In this document: positions 31,165 to 39,802 of the stretch, piece after piece
Numbering within the stretch: the stretch's first letter is position 1
Layout of the letters: each line of letters begins with the position of its first letter
Assembly (NCBI GenBank): GCA_015067525.1
Contig: SVMH01000015.1
Coordinates: forward strand, 1 to 41,893
DNA: 41,893 nucleotides
Direction of reading: 5' to 3'
Origin: Oscillospiraceae bacterium
GTDB taxonomy: Bacteria > Bacillota > Clostridia > Oscillospirales > Oscillospiraceae
Made by a program: the position numbers and the translations under genes
The notes under the pieces: model-generated
The model's database searches: none
The model's input: the letters and a program-made list of their open reading frames with translations, nothing else
Told to the model about the DNA's origin: nothing

Positions 31165-31860
31165 TTATGTGCTCTTTTGCCGGTCGATCATACCGTACAG
31201 GCACTCCAGCGCATCCGTCAGCGTACCCACGGCGTCCATCAGTCCCAACTGCACCGCCTCTTCCCCGTAGACCACGCTGCCCACGTCGTTGGACATATCG
31301 CCGCTTTTGAGCATCAGCTCACGGAACTTCTCCGGCTTGATGCGGGAGTTTTTCGCCACAAAGCGGATGATACGCTCCTGCAGGCGGTCAAAATAGTGGT
31401 AAGTCTGGGGCGCGGCGATCATGGTGCCGGACATGCGCACCGGATGGATGGTCATGGAGGCCGACGGCGCCATAAAGGTCCGCTTTCCCGACACCGCCAG
31501 TGGGATACCGATGGAGTGACCGCCGCCCAGCACCAGCGTGACAGTGGGGGTGGTCATTCCCGCGATCATCTCGGCAATGCCGAGGCCTGCTTCCACATCG
31601 CCGCCCACGGTGTTGATGAGAAGCAGCAGGCCGTCCACCTCTTCCGACTCCTCAATGGCGGCCAGAAGCGGCAACACATGCTCGTATTTTGTGGATTTAG
31701 CGGTATTTGGCGCCAATGTGTGGCCTTCCACCTGTCCGATGATGGTCAGACAGTGGATGGTGCCGTGGCGGTTGCGCACCACCGACGAGCCCATCTCCAC
31801 CAACTGCTGCTGCGGCGTGTCCCGCTCCTGCGGCACGTTTTCTGTTCTTTCTTCAGACAT
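31165..31860 (-). CDS. TepA-like ClpP/crotonase-fold serine peptidase
   Basis: A 231-residue protein of the ClpP superfamily, closest in layout to the translocation-enhancing peptidase TepA (YmfB) of Bacillus. The ATG at 31860 has AGGAGG upstream. Residues 1-40 are a variable tail. The core shows INTVGGDVEAGLGIAEMI, then the nucleophile region LVLGGGHSIGIPLAVSG, and MAPSASMTIHPVRMSG with the catalytic histidine. No signal peptide is visible, so it is a cytosolic enzyme and not an ATP-dependent ClpP as such, since the tail for Clp ATPase contact differs. TepA is thought to digest signal peptides or other small peptides; the target here is not known. Confidence 0.85.
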   Translation of the reverse strand: MSEERTENVPQERDTPQQQLVEMGSSVVRNRHGTIHCLTIIGQVEGHTLAPNTAKSTKYEHVLPLLAAIEESEEVDGLLLLINTVGGDVEAGLGIAEMIAGMTTPTVTLVLGGGHSIGIPLAVSGKRTFMAPSASMTIHPVRMSGTMIAAPQTYHYFDRLQERIIRFVAKNSRIKPEKFRELMLKSGDMSNDVGSVVYGEEAVQLGLMDAVGTLTDALECLYGMIDRQKST

Positions 31861-31914
31861 AGTTTCCCCTCCTTTTCCTCCATAGGGTGCGCGGCGGAGG
31901 GAGCGGTTATGCAC

Positions 31915-31943
31915 TTGTTTTTCCTTTTGCAGGGTGCTATACT
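31915..31943 (+). promoter_or_regulatory. Promoter of the YcxB-like gene
   Basis: TTGTTT (31915-31920) and TATACT (31938-31943), spacer 17, about 34 bases before the ATG. Confidence 0.6.
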
Positions 31944-31976
31944 GTGGTCAAAGCCCATCCGAAAGGGAGTTTTACC

Positions 31977-32600
31977 ATGGACAACGCCGTATTCATCTCT
32001 CACCGTCCCTATACTAAGCAGGGTGTGCTGGACGGTCTCAAGCGCAAGCCGGTCACCGCCTCCGGCAAGCTCTATCGCAGTGCGCTGCGCTTTTGCGGCG
32101 GTGCCTTTTTGCTGTGTTCTGTCATCTCGGCTGTCTTTCTGTTCGCAGCGCCGGATAAGTCACAGTTGCCGCTGATCGCCGCCAACATCGCCGTGACGCT
32201 GGGCGCGGGACTCCTGTTTTGGAATCTGGAGCGACTGAAGGCCATGCGGGATTACAAAATGCTGCGCTCCCTGCACGGCACGGACGAGCTGATCTATGTT
32301 ATGTCCTTCACGCAGGAGGATGTCACCATCACGCTGGGCAGTCAGAACATCACCTACCCTTATGAGCGCTTCGGCGACATCACGGAGGATGAGGACTCGT
32401 TTCACCTGTGGCTGGAAAAGGGGCTGACGTACCGCATCCCCAAGGACTCCTTTGTCAAGGGCAGCGCTGAGCATTTTGTGGATTTCATCGCGCCCCGCCT
32501 TGGTGAGCTGCAAAACGGCAGTTTCGGACGCAGCCGCAGCATCATGGCCTACCTCCTCATTGGCGCCACCATTTTCTTCGTTTATTTCCTGTTTCTGTGA
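31977..32600 (+). CDS. YcxB-like-domain membrane protein
   Basis: A 207-residue membrane protein. Two transmembrane helices lie at about residues 42-60 and 68-85 (FLLCSVISAVFLFA and AANIAVTLGAGLLFW), and a third closes the protein (YLLIGATIFFVYFLFL). Between them is a cytosolic domain of the YcxB-like type (PF14317), seen in VTITLGSQNITYPYERFGDI and LWLEKGLTYRIPKDSFVKGS. The start is the ATG at 31977 with AAAGGGAG; the frame continues upstream without one. The function of such proteins is unknown. It is convergent with the M18 peptidase gene and shares its terminator. Confidence 0.82.
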   Translation: MDNAVFISHRPYTKQGVLDGLKRKPVTASGKLYRSALRFCGGAFLLCSVISAVFLFAAPDKSQLPLIAANIAVTLGAGLLFWNLERLKAMRDYKMLRSLHGTDELIYVMSFTQEDVTITLGSQNITYPYERFGDITEDEDSFHLWLEKGLTYRIPKDSFVKGSAEHFVDFIAPRLGELQNGSFGRSRSIMAYLLIGATIFFVYFLFL

Positions 32601-32601
32601 C

Positions 32602-32641
32602 AAAAAAGAAGCCGACCGGAAATCCGGTCGGCTTTTTCTTT
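32602..32641. terminator. Bidirectional terminator before the M18 peptidase gene end
   Basis: Stem AAGCCGACCGG with its complement around an AAAT loop, with A and T runs on both sides. It ends the YcxB-like gene rightward and the ddl-M18 operon leftward. Confidence 0.88.
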
Positions 32642-32646
32642 TGCTG

Positions 32647-34038
32647 TTATGCCTCGTAGATGGCCTTGCAGCCCTTATAGGTCATGTAGCAGTCCAGCTT
32701 GCTGACCGTTTCAAAGGGTGCGTGCATGCTCAGCACGGGCACGCCGGCATCCAGCGTGGCGATGTTGCGGTTGGCCATGAACTGGGCCACCGTGCCGCCG
32801 CCGCCGGCGTCCACCTTGCCCAGCTCCGCCATCTGCCAGATGACGTCGGCATCGTCCAGCACGCGGCGCACGAAGGCCACCGTCTCCGCCGTGGCGTCGG
32901 ATGCGCCGCTCTTACCACGGGCGCCGGTATACTTGCAAAGGCCCAGACCGTAGTTGATGCGGGCGCTGTTGCGCTTTTCGTACACTTCGGCAAAATTGGG
33001 GTCGTAGGCGGCCGTCACATCGGCGCTGAGGCAGAAGGAGTTTTCAAAGCACTCGCGCAGCAGCACGCCCTGACCGTCACACAGATCGTGCATGAAGGTG
33101 TCAAAGGCGGCGGACTGCATGCCCGTGACACCCATGGAGCCGATCTCCTCCTTGTCGGCCAGGACGCACACGGCGGTGTGCTCCGGCACATCGATATCAA
33201 AGAGGGCCTGCAGCGCGGCGTAACCGCACACGCGGTCATCGTGGCCGTAGGCGCCGATGAGGCTGGCATCCAAACCGATGTCGCAGCTCATGGCGGCGGG
33301 CACGGCCTCCAGCTCGGCGGAGATGAAATCCTCCTCGGTGATGCCGTATTTCTCGTTCAGCTTTTCCAGCACATGGAGCTTCACACGGTCACTCTCGCCG
33401 CTCTCGCCCACGGGGTGGCTGCCCAGCAGAATGTTCAGTGTCTCGCCGGAAATGGCCTCGTTGAGCGGCTTTTTGCCCTGCTCGGCGCCCAGATGGGGCA
33501 GCAGATCGTTGATGACGAACTTAGGCTCATTCCCCTCGCCCAGCACCACGTGCACCACGGTGCCGTCCTTCAGGGCGATGGCGCCGCGCAGCTCCAGCGG
33601 GATGGTGACCCACTGATACTTGCGGATGCCGCCGTAATAATGGGTCTTGAGATAGGTCAGCTCGCTGTCCTCATAAAGAGGCATGGGCTTGAGGTCCAGA
33701 CGGGGCGCGTCAATATGGGCCGCCGCGATATGGGCGCCCTCGCTCAGGCTCTTGCGGCCCATCACGGCCAGCAGCACGCTCTTGCCCCGGTTGGAGATAT
33801 ACACCTTATCGCCGGCCTTCAGCTCCATACCGCGGCGATAGGGCACAAAACCCCGCTCCTCCGCCAGCTGCATGGCGCGCAGAGCGCACTCGCGCTCCGT
33901 CTTGCCTTGATCGATAAAATCGCGGTACAGCGTGCAGTAGGCCTCCATGGCGGCCAGATCCTGCTCACTGATGCGGTCATAGCCGTTCTTCGCCTTGGAG
34001 AACAGCTTCTCCTTGCGCAGCTTCATCTCTTCGCTCAT
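32647..34038 (-). CDS. M18 family aminopeptidase
   Basis: A 463-residue zinc aminopeptidase of the M18 (aspartyl aminopeptidase-like) type. The zinc-binding and catalytic pieces are seen in order: HIAAAHIDAPRLDLKPM near residue 86, GAYGHDDRVCGYAAL near residue 264, ADKEEIGSMGVTGMQ with the catalytic glutamate near residue 288, and SMHAPFETVSKLD near the end. Length is as usual for the family. The ATG at 34038 has AAGGAGG and makes an ATGA overlap with the upstream fused gene. It is the last gene of the ddl operon. It removes acidic or other N-terminal residues in the cytosol; the exact preference is not certain. Confidence 0.92.
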   Translation of the reverse strand: MSEEMKLRKEKLFSKAKNGYDRISEQDLAAMEAYCTLYRDFIDQGKTERECALRAMQLAEERGFVPYRRGMELKAGDKVYISNRGKSVLLAVMGRKSLSEGAHIAAAHIDAPRLDLKPMPLYEDSELTYLKTHYYGGIRKYQWVTIPLELRGAIALKDGTVVHVVLGEGNEPKFVINDLLPHLGAEQGKKPLNEAISGETLNILLGSHPVGESGESDRVKLHVLEKLNEKYGITEEDFISAELEAVPAAMSCDIGLDASLIGAYGHDDRVCGYAALQALFDIDVPEHTAVCVLADKEEIGSMGVTGMQSAAFDTFMHDLCDGQGVLLRECFENSFCLSADVTAAYDPNFAEVYEKRNSARINYGLGLCKYTGARGKSGASDATAETVAFVRRVLDDADVIWQMAELGKVDAGGGGTVAQFMANRNIATLDAGVPVLSMHAPFETVSKLDCYMTYKGCKAIYEA

Positions 34039-35654
34039 TTGGTTTCCTCCTTGATCAGACATGCGAAGAATTCCAGTGCCTTCTCTTCAAAGGCCTGCGG
34101 AGAATCCTCCGTGTTCTCCAGCACGTCGGTGCAGTTTTCGTAATAAAAAGTATCCGCCTTTTGGGCCGCGATACGCATGCGGGCGTAATTTTCGTCAATG
34201 CCGTCACGGGCCATGATGCGCCTGACGCGCAGCTCGGCCGGCGCAATGACCCCCACGGTGCGGCAGCACATGAGGCTCATGCCGCTTTCAATGACATTGA
34301 TGGCGTCAAAGCCCACGATATCGTGTCCCTCTGCCCGCCGCGCCGCTTCCGGCACCAGATGGGCATAGACGATGGCGTTAAGTCGGGCCATGGCGGTCTC
34401 GTCGCGGAAGACCACGTTGCCCAGCTTCTGCCGATCCAGCGTGCCGTCGGGACAGAACACATCGCCAAAGGCGTCGGTGATGGCCTGCTTCATAGGCGCA
34501 TCGGTGCGCAGCATCTCATGGTAGAGGGCATCACAGTCGAGAATATAGCCGCCCAGCCGCTCCAATGCCCGCAGGGCGCTGGTCTTGCCGGCGCCGGTGC
34601 CGCCGGTCAGGCCGAAGATGAGGCCGTCTCCCGCATCCTCCACGCAGAAGCCAGCCGCCTTTTTCAGGCGGTTGCCGATGGCGAGGCCCAGCCCCGACTC
34701 ATCGGGGCATTGGGCATAGATGGCGGTGACATCCGTCTCATCAAAGGCGCGCAGGGCATCGAACACCCGCTGCGCCTGCGCCGCCTTGTCATCGGCGGGG
34801 CCCAGCTTATGCACGGTGCAGCCGCCAAACAGGGGGGCAAACTCGTCAAAGCAGATGACGCCCATCCCCGCCTTCACGCGGCCCAGAATGTAAGCCGCGC
34901 TGCGCTGGGGCGAGCCGGTCACCACGGTAACGGGGGCCTTGGGGGCGTAGTGACGGTACTTCATGCCGGGGGCACGGGGCTTCTCCCCTGCCGAGAGCTT
35001 TTGGCGCACGGCTTTGTCCACAGCCACCTCACCCAGCACCTCTTCCAGCGCCTCCAACGGCAGTCCGCCGGGACGCAGGAGTCGCGGCGGCGTCACCGTC
35101 AGGTCGATGATGGTGGACTCCACGCCCACGCGGCAGGGACCACCATCCACAATGGCGTCGACCTTGCCGGACATATCCTCCACCATGTGCTGCACGGCGG
35201 TGGGGCTGGGACGGCCGGAGGTATTGCCGCTGGGGGCGGCCACAGGTACGCCCGCCGCCTCGATGATCTGGAGCGTCACCGCGTGGTCGGGGCAGCGGAC
35301 GCCCACCGTCTCCAGCCCGCCGGTGGTGCGCAGGGGCACACAGTCGCGCCTCGGCAGGATCATGGTCAGGGGGCCGGGCCAGAACCGCGCAGCCAGCTCA
35401 TAAGCGGCCTGCGGCACATCCTTACAGTAGCGCTCCAGCCAGTCGGCGGAGGCCACATGCAGGATCAGCGGGTTATCCTGCGGGCGGCCCTTGGCCTCGA
35501 AAATGCGGCGCACCGCATCCTCATTCAGACCGTTGGCGCCCAGACCGTAGACCGTCTCCGTGGGGATGCCCACAAGACCGCCGCGGCGCAGGATGGCGGC
35601 CGCTTCAGCAACGGCGTTATTCTCTTGTTGGGGGTAAAAAAGTTTGGTTTCCAC
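34035..35654 (-). CDS. tsaC-coaE: Fused threonylcarbamoyl-AMP synthase (TsaC/Sua5) and dephospho-CoA kinase (CoaE)
   Basis: A 539-residue two-enzyme protein. Residues 1-200 are the YrdC domain (GGLVGIPTETVYGLGANGLN near residue 24, KGRPQDNPLILHV, FWPGPLTMILPR), which makes threonylcarbamoyl-AMP for the tRNA modification t6A. Residues 220-335 are the Sua5 C-terminal domain, entered through APGMKYRHYAPKAPV. From about 340 on is CoaE (EC 2.7.1.24), the last step of CoA synthesis: P-loop GLTGGTGAGKTSALRALERL, then ILDCDALYHEML and AINVIESGM. The start is taken as GTG at 35654 (METKLFYPQQ); a TTG eight codons earlier lies right after the previous stop. Two unrelated pathways in one chain is unusual; see findings. 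Confidence 0.93.
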   Translation of the reverse strand: METKLFYPQQENNAVAEAAAILRRGGLVGIPTETVYGLGANGLNEDAVRRIFEAKGRPQDNPLILHVASADWLERYCKDVPQAAYELAARFWPGPLTMILPRRDCVPLRTTGGLETVGVRCPDHAVTLQIIEAAGVPVAAPSGNTSGRPSPTAVQHMVEDMSGKVDAIVDGGPCRVGVESTIIDLTVTPPRLLRPGGLPLEALEEVLGEVAVDKAVRQKLSAGEKPRAPGMKYRHYAPKAPVTVVTGSPQRSAAYILGRVKAGMGVICFDEFAPLFGGCTVHKLGPADDKAAQAQRVFDALRAFDETDVTAIYAQCPDESGLGLAIGNRLKKAAGFCVEDAGDGLIFGLTGGTGAGKTSALRALERLGGYILDCDALYHEMLRTDAPMKQAITDAFGDVFCPDGTLDRQKLGNVVFRDETAMARLNAIVYAHLVPEAARRAEGHDIVGFDAINVIESGMSLMCCRTVGVIAPAELRVRRIMARDGIDENYARMRIAAQKADTFYYENCTDVLENTEDSPQAFEEKALEFFACLIKEETK

Positions 35655-35678
35655 GGTTTCCGGTCTTCTTTCTCTCAA

Positions 35679-36320
35679 TTACAGGCCCAGATCCTCGCCT
35701 ACCAGAACGACCTTGATCTTACCGGCGGGACGGCACAGACGGGTCTCCACCATGTAGCAGCAGCAGCTCTCGGGGCCCTTGCAGTCGGCGCACAGGCCGT
35801 TGAAGTTGCAGGGGGTCTTGGCGGTGGGGAAACGCTGCACCACAGCGGGGGCGGTGTAGTTGCGCACCTGAGCATAGGCCTCGTCCATATCCTTGACCAC
35901 CTTGTTCATGCCGGCGATCACCACCACGCTCTTGGGGCCGAAGCACATGGCGGCCACACGGTTGCCGTTGCCGTCGATGTTGAAGAGCTCGCCGTCCTGG
36001 GTGATGGCGTTGGAGCTGGTGAGGAAGGTATCGCAGGTGAGACCGGCGCGCATGATGGCCATGCGCTCGGTCATATCCTTGGCGGTATCGCGGTCCAGCA
36101 CCTTCTGACCGCGCTGGGCCAGCAGGGCCTTGATGCCCAGCTCATCCACCGTCATCGTGCCGCCCCAGGAAACCACGTCCTCCTGGGGGATCAGTTCCAG
36201 CACTTTGGCGATGGCCTCTTCGCGGGTGGAGCAGTAATAGGCGTCAAAGTGGCGCTTGTTCAGATTTTCGGCCACGGCGGGGCCGGCTTTGTCGTAACGG
36301 ATCTTTCTGGGCTGCAGCAT
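35679..36320 (-). CDS. LUD-domain (LutC/YkgG-like) protein
   Basis: A 213-residue protein of the LUD family (DUF162), which is related to the lactate-utilization proteins LutB/LutC. It has SWGGTMTVDELGI near residue 52, DMTERMAIMRAGLTCDTFLT and SSNAITQDGELFNIDGNGNR near residue 100, and the cysteine cluster CNFNGLCADCKGPESCCCY near residue 170, then the closing GKIKVVLVGEDLGL. No partner lutA or lutB gene is present, so it is a stand-alone LUD protein. The ATG at 36320 has AAAGGAGA; an ATG six codons upstream overlaps prfA and has no such box. Role: probably a redox or CoA-related step, not determined. Confidence 0.9.
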   Translation of the reverse strand: MLQPRKIRYDKAGPAVAENLNKRHFDAYYCSTREEAIAKVLELIPQEDVVSWGGTMTVDELGIKALLAQRGQKVLDRDTAKDMTERMAIMRAGLTCDTFLTSSNAITQDGELFNIDGNGNRVAAMCFGPKSVVVIAGMNKVVKDMDEAYAQVRNYTAPAVVQRFPTAKTPCNFNGLCADCKGPESCCCYMVETRLCRPAGKIKVVLVGEDLGL

Positions 36321-36334
36321 GGTCAGTTCTCCTT

Positions 36335-37399
36335 TCATTCTCCTTCCTGAAGCCGGCGGGCCTGATCGGCAACGGTCAGGGCGTCCACCAGAGCATCCAG
36401 GTCGCCGTTGATGACGGCGGCAATATTGAAGTTTTTATTCTCTCCCGTCAGACGGTGGTCGGTGACACGGTTCTGCGGGAAATTATACGTGCGGATCTTA
36501 CCGCTGCGGTCGCCGGTGCCCACCTGAGAGCGGCGGGTCTGGGCGATGGCGGCGTTCTGCTTTTCCTGCTCGGCCTCATAGAGCTTGGTGCGCAGGATCT
36601 TCATGGCGCGGTCACGGTTTTTATGCTGGCTGCGCTCATCCTGACACTCCACCACCGTGCCGGTGGGCAGATGAGTGATGCGGATGGCGGACTCGGTCTT
36701 ATTGACGTGCTGGCCGCCGGCACCGGAGGAGCGGAAGGTATCGATCTGCAGGTCCTTGGGGTCGATGGAAAACTCCACCTCCTCCGCCTCGGGCATGACG
36801 GCCACCGTGGCCGCCGAGGTCTGGATACGGCCGGAGGACTCCGTTTCCGGCACGCGCTGGACGCGGTGGGTACCGGCCTCGAACTTCAGGCGGGAATAGG
36901 CGCCTTCGCCTTCCACTGTAAGGCTGACTTCCTTCACACCGCCCAGCTCCGTTTCGTTACAGCTGGCGATCTCCAGCTGCCAGCCGCGGCGCTCGGCGTA
37001 CATGGTGTACATGCGAAGAAGGTCGGCGGCAAAGAGGGCGCCTTCTTCGCCGCCCACGCCGCCGCGGATCTCCAACACCACGTTTTTATCGTCATTGGGG
37101 TCCCGGGGCAGCAGCAGAAGCTTCAGTTCCTCATGGAGGCGCTCACGGTCCTCCTTGGCCTGCTGCAGTTCCTCCTGGGCCAAAGCTTTCAGCTCGGGAT
37201 CTGCCAGCAGTTCCGTGGCATCACAGATGCGCTGCTCGGCATCGCGGTAGGCGCGATAGGCCGCCACCACCGGCGTCAGCTCCTTCTGCTGGCGGCTCAG
37301 GTCACGAAGGCGCATCTGGTCGGAATAGACGGCGGGGTCACTGAGCTGCTGCTCCACCAGCGCGAGGCGCTGTTCGATTTCGTTGAGTTTATCCAGCAT
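36335..37399 (-). CDS. prfA: Peptide chain release factor 1
   Basis: A 354-residue RF1 that frees the peptide at UAA and UAG stop codons. The universal GGQ is in [20 protein letters not shown] near residue 225. The stop-codon-reading region contains [20 protein letters not shown], where the usual tripeptide appears as P-E-T. Other family parts are [20 protein letters not shown] and [18 protein letters not shown]. Length and start (AAGGAG upstream) are normal. No HemK/PrmC methylase gene for its GGQ follows in this window, which is a common neighbour in other bacteria. Confidence 0.97.
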   Translation of the reverse strand: MLDKLNEIEQRLALVEQQLSDPAVYSDQMRLRDLSRQQKELTPVVAAYRAYRDAEQRICDATELLADPELKALAQEELQQAKEDRERLHEELKLLLLPRDPNDDKNVVLEIRGGVGGEEGALFAADLLRMYTMYAERRGWQLEIASCNETELGGVKEVSLTVEGEGAYSRLKFEAGTHRVQRVPETESSGRIQTSAATVAVMPEAEEVEFSIDPKDLQIDTFRSSGAGGQHVNKTESAIRITHLPTGTVVECQDERSQHKNRDRAMKILRTKLYEAEQEKQNAAIAQTRRSQVGTGDRSGKIRTYNFPQNRVTDHRLTGENKNFNIAAVINGDLDALVDALTVADQARRLQEGE

Positions 37400-37413
37400 G
37401 GGATCACTCCTTC

Positions 37414-37896
37414 TCAGCCAAGAAAGGCCTTCACTTCCTGAATGAACTTATCGCGCCAGAAGGCGTAGCCCACATCGCCCACGCGGACGCTGCCGGCGGC
37501 GATCCGGGGCTTGGAAACATACTGATCCATCTGGTCGTAGATCTCCTCATAGCGCTTGTCGCTGTCGCGGGTCAGGAGGTACGCCACACGCTTCATCTCC
37601 AAACCGCGGCGCTTCAGGAGGGCGCGGATCACGCTGGAGCAGCGGCCGGCCCACACAGGCGTGCCCAGCACCACCAGACGGTAGTTTTCCAGATTACGCT
37701 CCGTTTCAAAGGGCTTGAGGGGACGGGTGGAGCGGCGCATGGCCTCCATGCCGGAGAGCATGAAGCCGGAAAAACCGCTGCGGTCCTGACCGTCGGTGAT
37801 CTCCACCAGCTCGGCATCCAGCGCCAGGGCCACTTCCTCCATGGCCTGCTTCGTCTTGCCGGTGCGGGAATAATAAATGCACAATACGTCTTTCAT
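37414..37896 (-). CDS. Flavodoxin-like protein
   Basis: A 160-residue FMN-binding protein. The phosphate loop is [16 protein letters not shown] near residue 8 and the isoalloxazine loops follow, with [19 protein letters not shown] near residue 76. The C-terminal half is standard for short flavodoxins, although it is slightly longer. It is most like the small flavodoxins of Clostridia that serve as low-potential electron carriers, but a multimeric flavodoxin/NADPH reductase cannot be ruled out. GGAGA lies 6 bases upstream of the ATG. It lies between prfA and an ABC-F gene with 14 and 10 bases to each. Confidence 0.88.
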   Translation of the reverse strand: MKDVLCIYYSRTGKTKQAMEEVALALDAELVEITDGQDRSGFSGFMLSGMEAMRRSTRPLKPFETERNLENYRLVVLGTPVWAGRCSSVIRALLKRRGLEMKRVAYLLTRDSDKRYEEIYDQMDQYVSKPRIAAGSVRVGDVGYAFWRDKFIQEVKAFLG

Positions 37897-37906
37897 CGTT
37901 ATTCTC

Positions 37907-39802
37907 CTATTCTTCCAGCTGCAGGCTCAGCTCCTCCCAGCGGCTCATCTCCGCCATGAGGCGCTCTTCGGCATCCTGCTTCTGTTTGTATACTTCGTTG
38001 AGTTTGGCCGCATCACAGGCCACTTCCTCCATCAGCGCGTCGAGGCGCGCGCACTCAGCCTCCAGTTTGGCGATACCGGTCTCACAGATGGTGAGCTGGC
38101 GGCGGATGGCCTGCTTCTCCCGGCCCATACGGGGTGGGCGGGTATCACCCTTCTTCTCCGCCTTGACAGGAGCGGGCGCGCTGCGCTTCTCCTCGTCCTT
38201 CACCTTCTTATACTCGGCAAAGCCCATGGGATAGTCGGTGATGGTGCCGTCCGCCAGCTCCCAGATGCGGGTGGCAAAGCGGTTGATGAAATAGCGGTCA
38301 TGGGACACAAAGAGGAGCGTGCCGTCATAGGCCTCCACCGCCTCCTCGATCCACTCGCGGCTGGCGATATCCAGATGGTTGGTGGGCTCGTCCAGCACCA
38401 GAAAGTTGATCTCCTCATCCATCAGCATGCAAAGCCGCAGGCGGCTGAGCTCACCGCCGGAGAGGACGGACACGCTTTTGAACACATCCTCGCCCTGGAA
38501 CTGATAGGCCGCCAGGCGGTTGCGGGCGCTCTGGGCCGTCATGTTCTTCTTGGCGTAGAGCATGGTGTCCACCAGATTGCGCTCGGGATGGTCGAAGCGG
38601 ATGATCTGGGGCAGGTAGGCCGTGCGGATGGCAGGGCCGGTGCGGATCATGCCGGCATCCAGGGGCTCCAGCTGCATGATCATATTCAGCAAAGTGGTCT
38701 TGCCGGTGCCGTTATCGCCGATGAAGGCGATACGCTCACCGCCGGTGACCCGCAGGTAGATGTCGGAAAAGAGGGTGCGCTCGCCAAAGCTTTTGCTGAC
38801 ACCCTTGATCTGCAGCGCCTCGTCGCCCTTGAACTCACGGCTGGCGAAGCGGGCGTCCATCTTCTTGGCTCGGGTAGGCTTGGAAGTGGTACGCATACGC
38901 TCGATGCGACGTTCCATGGAGATGGCGCGGCGGTAGGTCTTGTCCAGACCCTTGAAGGCGAACATGCGCAGTTGCTCGGCGGCGGCCTCCAGCTGCTCGA
39001 TCTTGGCCTCCTGCTTGAGATACTGCTTCATCTGCTCCTGATAGCGCCGCTCTTTTTCGATGGCGTAGAAGCTGTAGTTGCCGCTGTAAAACTCGGCGCG
39101 GCCGTCCAGCACCTCGATGATACGGGTCACAGTGCGGTCCAGGAAATAGCGGTCGTGGGAAATGGTGACCACGGTGCCGTGGAACTTATTGAGGTATTCC
39201 TCCAGCCACTCGGTGGCCTGCAGGTCCAGATGGTTGGTAGGCTCATCCAGCAGCAGGATATCCGTATCCTCCAGAATGAGACGGCCCAGGTTCACGCGGG
39301 TCTTTTCGCCGCCGGAGAGGTCGTCAAAAAGCCGCAGACGCATATCGGCATCGATGGAGAGGCCGTTTGCCACCTTGTTGACCGCGGTATCGGTGTCGTA
39401 GCCGCCCAGGCCCTCAAAGCGGGCCGTCAGCTCACCGTAGCGGCGAAGAATGGACTCATCACTCTCCCCTGCCGCCATGCGCTCAGTAAGGGCGTCCATC
39501 TCCTCTTTGAGCACATGCATGCGGCTGAAGGCCGACTGCAGCACATCCTCCACCGTGTAACCGGCAGGGTACACCGGGATCTGGGAGATGAGGCCTACGC
39601 GGCGGCCCGAGGCGATGACCACATCACCCTCGTCATAGTCCAGCTCGCCGGTGAGGATGCGGAAAAGGGTGGTCTTACCGGCGCCGTTCTTGCCCAGCAG
39701 ACCTACCCGTTCGCCGGTGTCGATCTGAAAGGTCAGGCCGTCCAGTATTTTCTTTTCCAGGTCAAAGGACTTGACAAGTCCCGTTACGCTGATGTCGATC
39801 AT
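37907..39802 (-). CDS. ABC-F family ATPase
   Basis: A 631-residue protein with two ABC nucleotide-binding domains and no membrane domain, which marks an ABC-F translation factor. First domain: GLLGKNGAGKTTLFRIL near residue 34, signature LSGGEKTRVNLG, and Walker B DILLLDEPTNHLD. Second domain: FIGDNGTGKTTLLNMI near residue 349, LSGGELSRLRL, and FLVLDEPTNHLD. A P-site-tRNA-like linker of about 80 residues sits between them and a C-terminal coiled coil (PRMGREKQAIRRQLTICETG) closes the protein. It is likely a ribosome-bound factor of the YdiF/Uup type and not a resistance gene, though that is not excluded. It overlaps murF by 4 bases (ATGA). Confidence 0.93.
   Translation of the reverse strand: MIDISVTGLVKSFDLEKKILDGLTFQIDTGERVGLLGKNGAGKTTLFRILTGELDYDEGDVVIASGRRVGLISQIPVYPAGYTVEDVLQSAFSRMHVLKEEMDALTERMAAGESDESILRRYGELTARFEGLGGYDTDTAVNKVANGLSIDADMRLRLFDDLSGGEKTRVNLGRLILEDTDILLLDEPTNHLDLQATEWLEEYLNKFHGTVVTISHDRYFLDRTVTRIIEVLDGRAEFYSGNYSFYAIEKERRYQEQMKQYLKQEAKIEQLEAAAEQLRMFAFKGLDKTYRRAISMERRIERMRTTSKPTRAKKMDARFASREFKGDEALQIKGVSKSFGERTLFSDIYLRVTGGERIAFIGDNGTGKTTLLNMIMQLEPLDAGMIRTGPAIRTAYLPQIIRFDHPERNLVDTMLYAKKNMTAQSARNRLAAYQFQGEDVFKSVSVLSGGELSRLRLCMLMDEEINFLVLDEPTNHLDIASREWIEEAVEAYDGTLLFVSHDRYFINRFATRIWELADGTITDYPMGFAEYKKVKDEEKRSAPAPVKAEKKGDTRPPRMGREKQAIRRQLTICETGIAKLEAECARLDALMEEVACDAAKLNEVYKQKQDAEERLMAEMSRWEELSLQLEE

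Noticed and set aside
27440-31204. Leftward reading frame of about 1250 codons opposite the M14 gene
   Set aside because: The rightward frame has a signal peptide, catalytic motifs and sorting signal; the leftward frame has no homology-like motifs and runs across both the promoter and the terminator.
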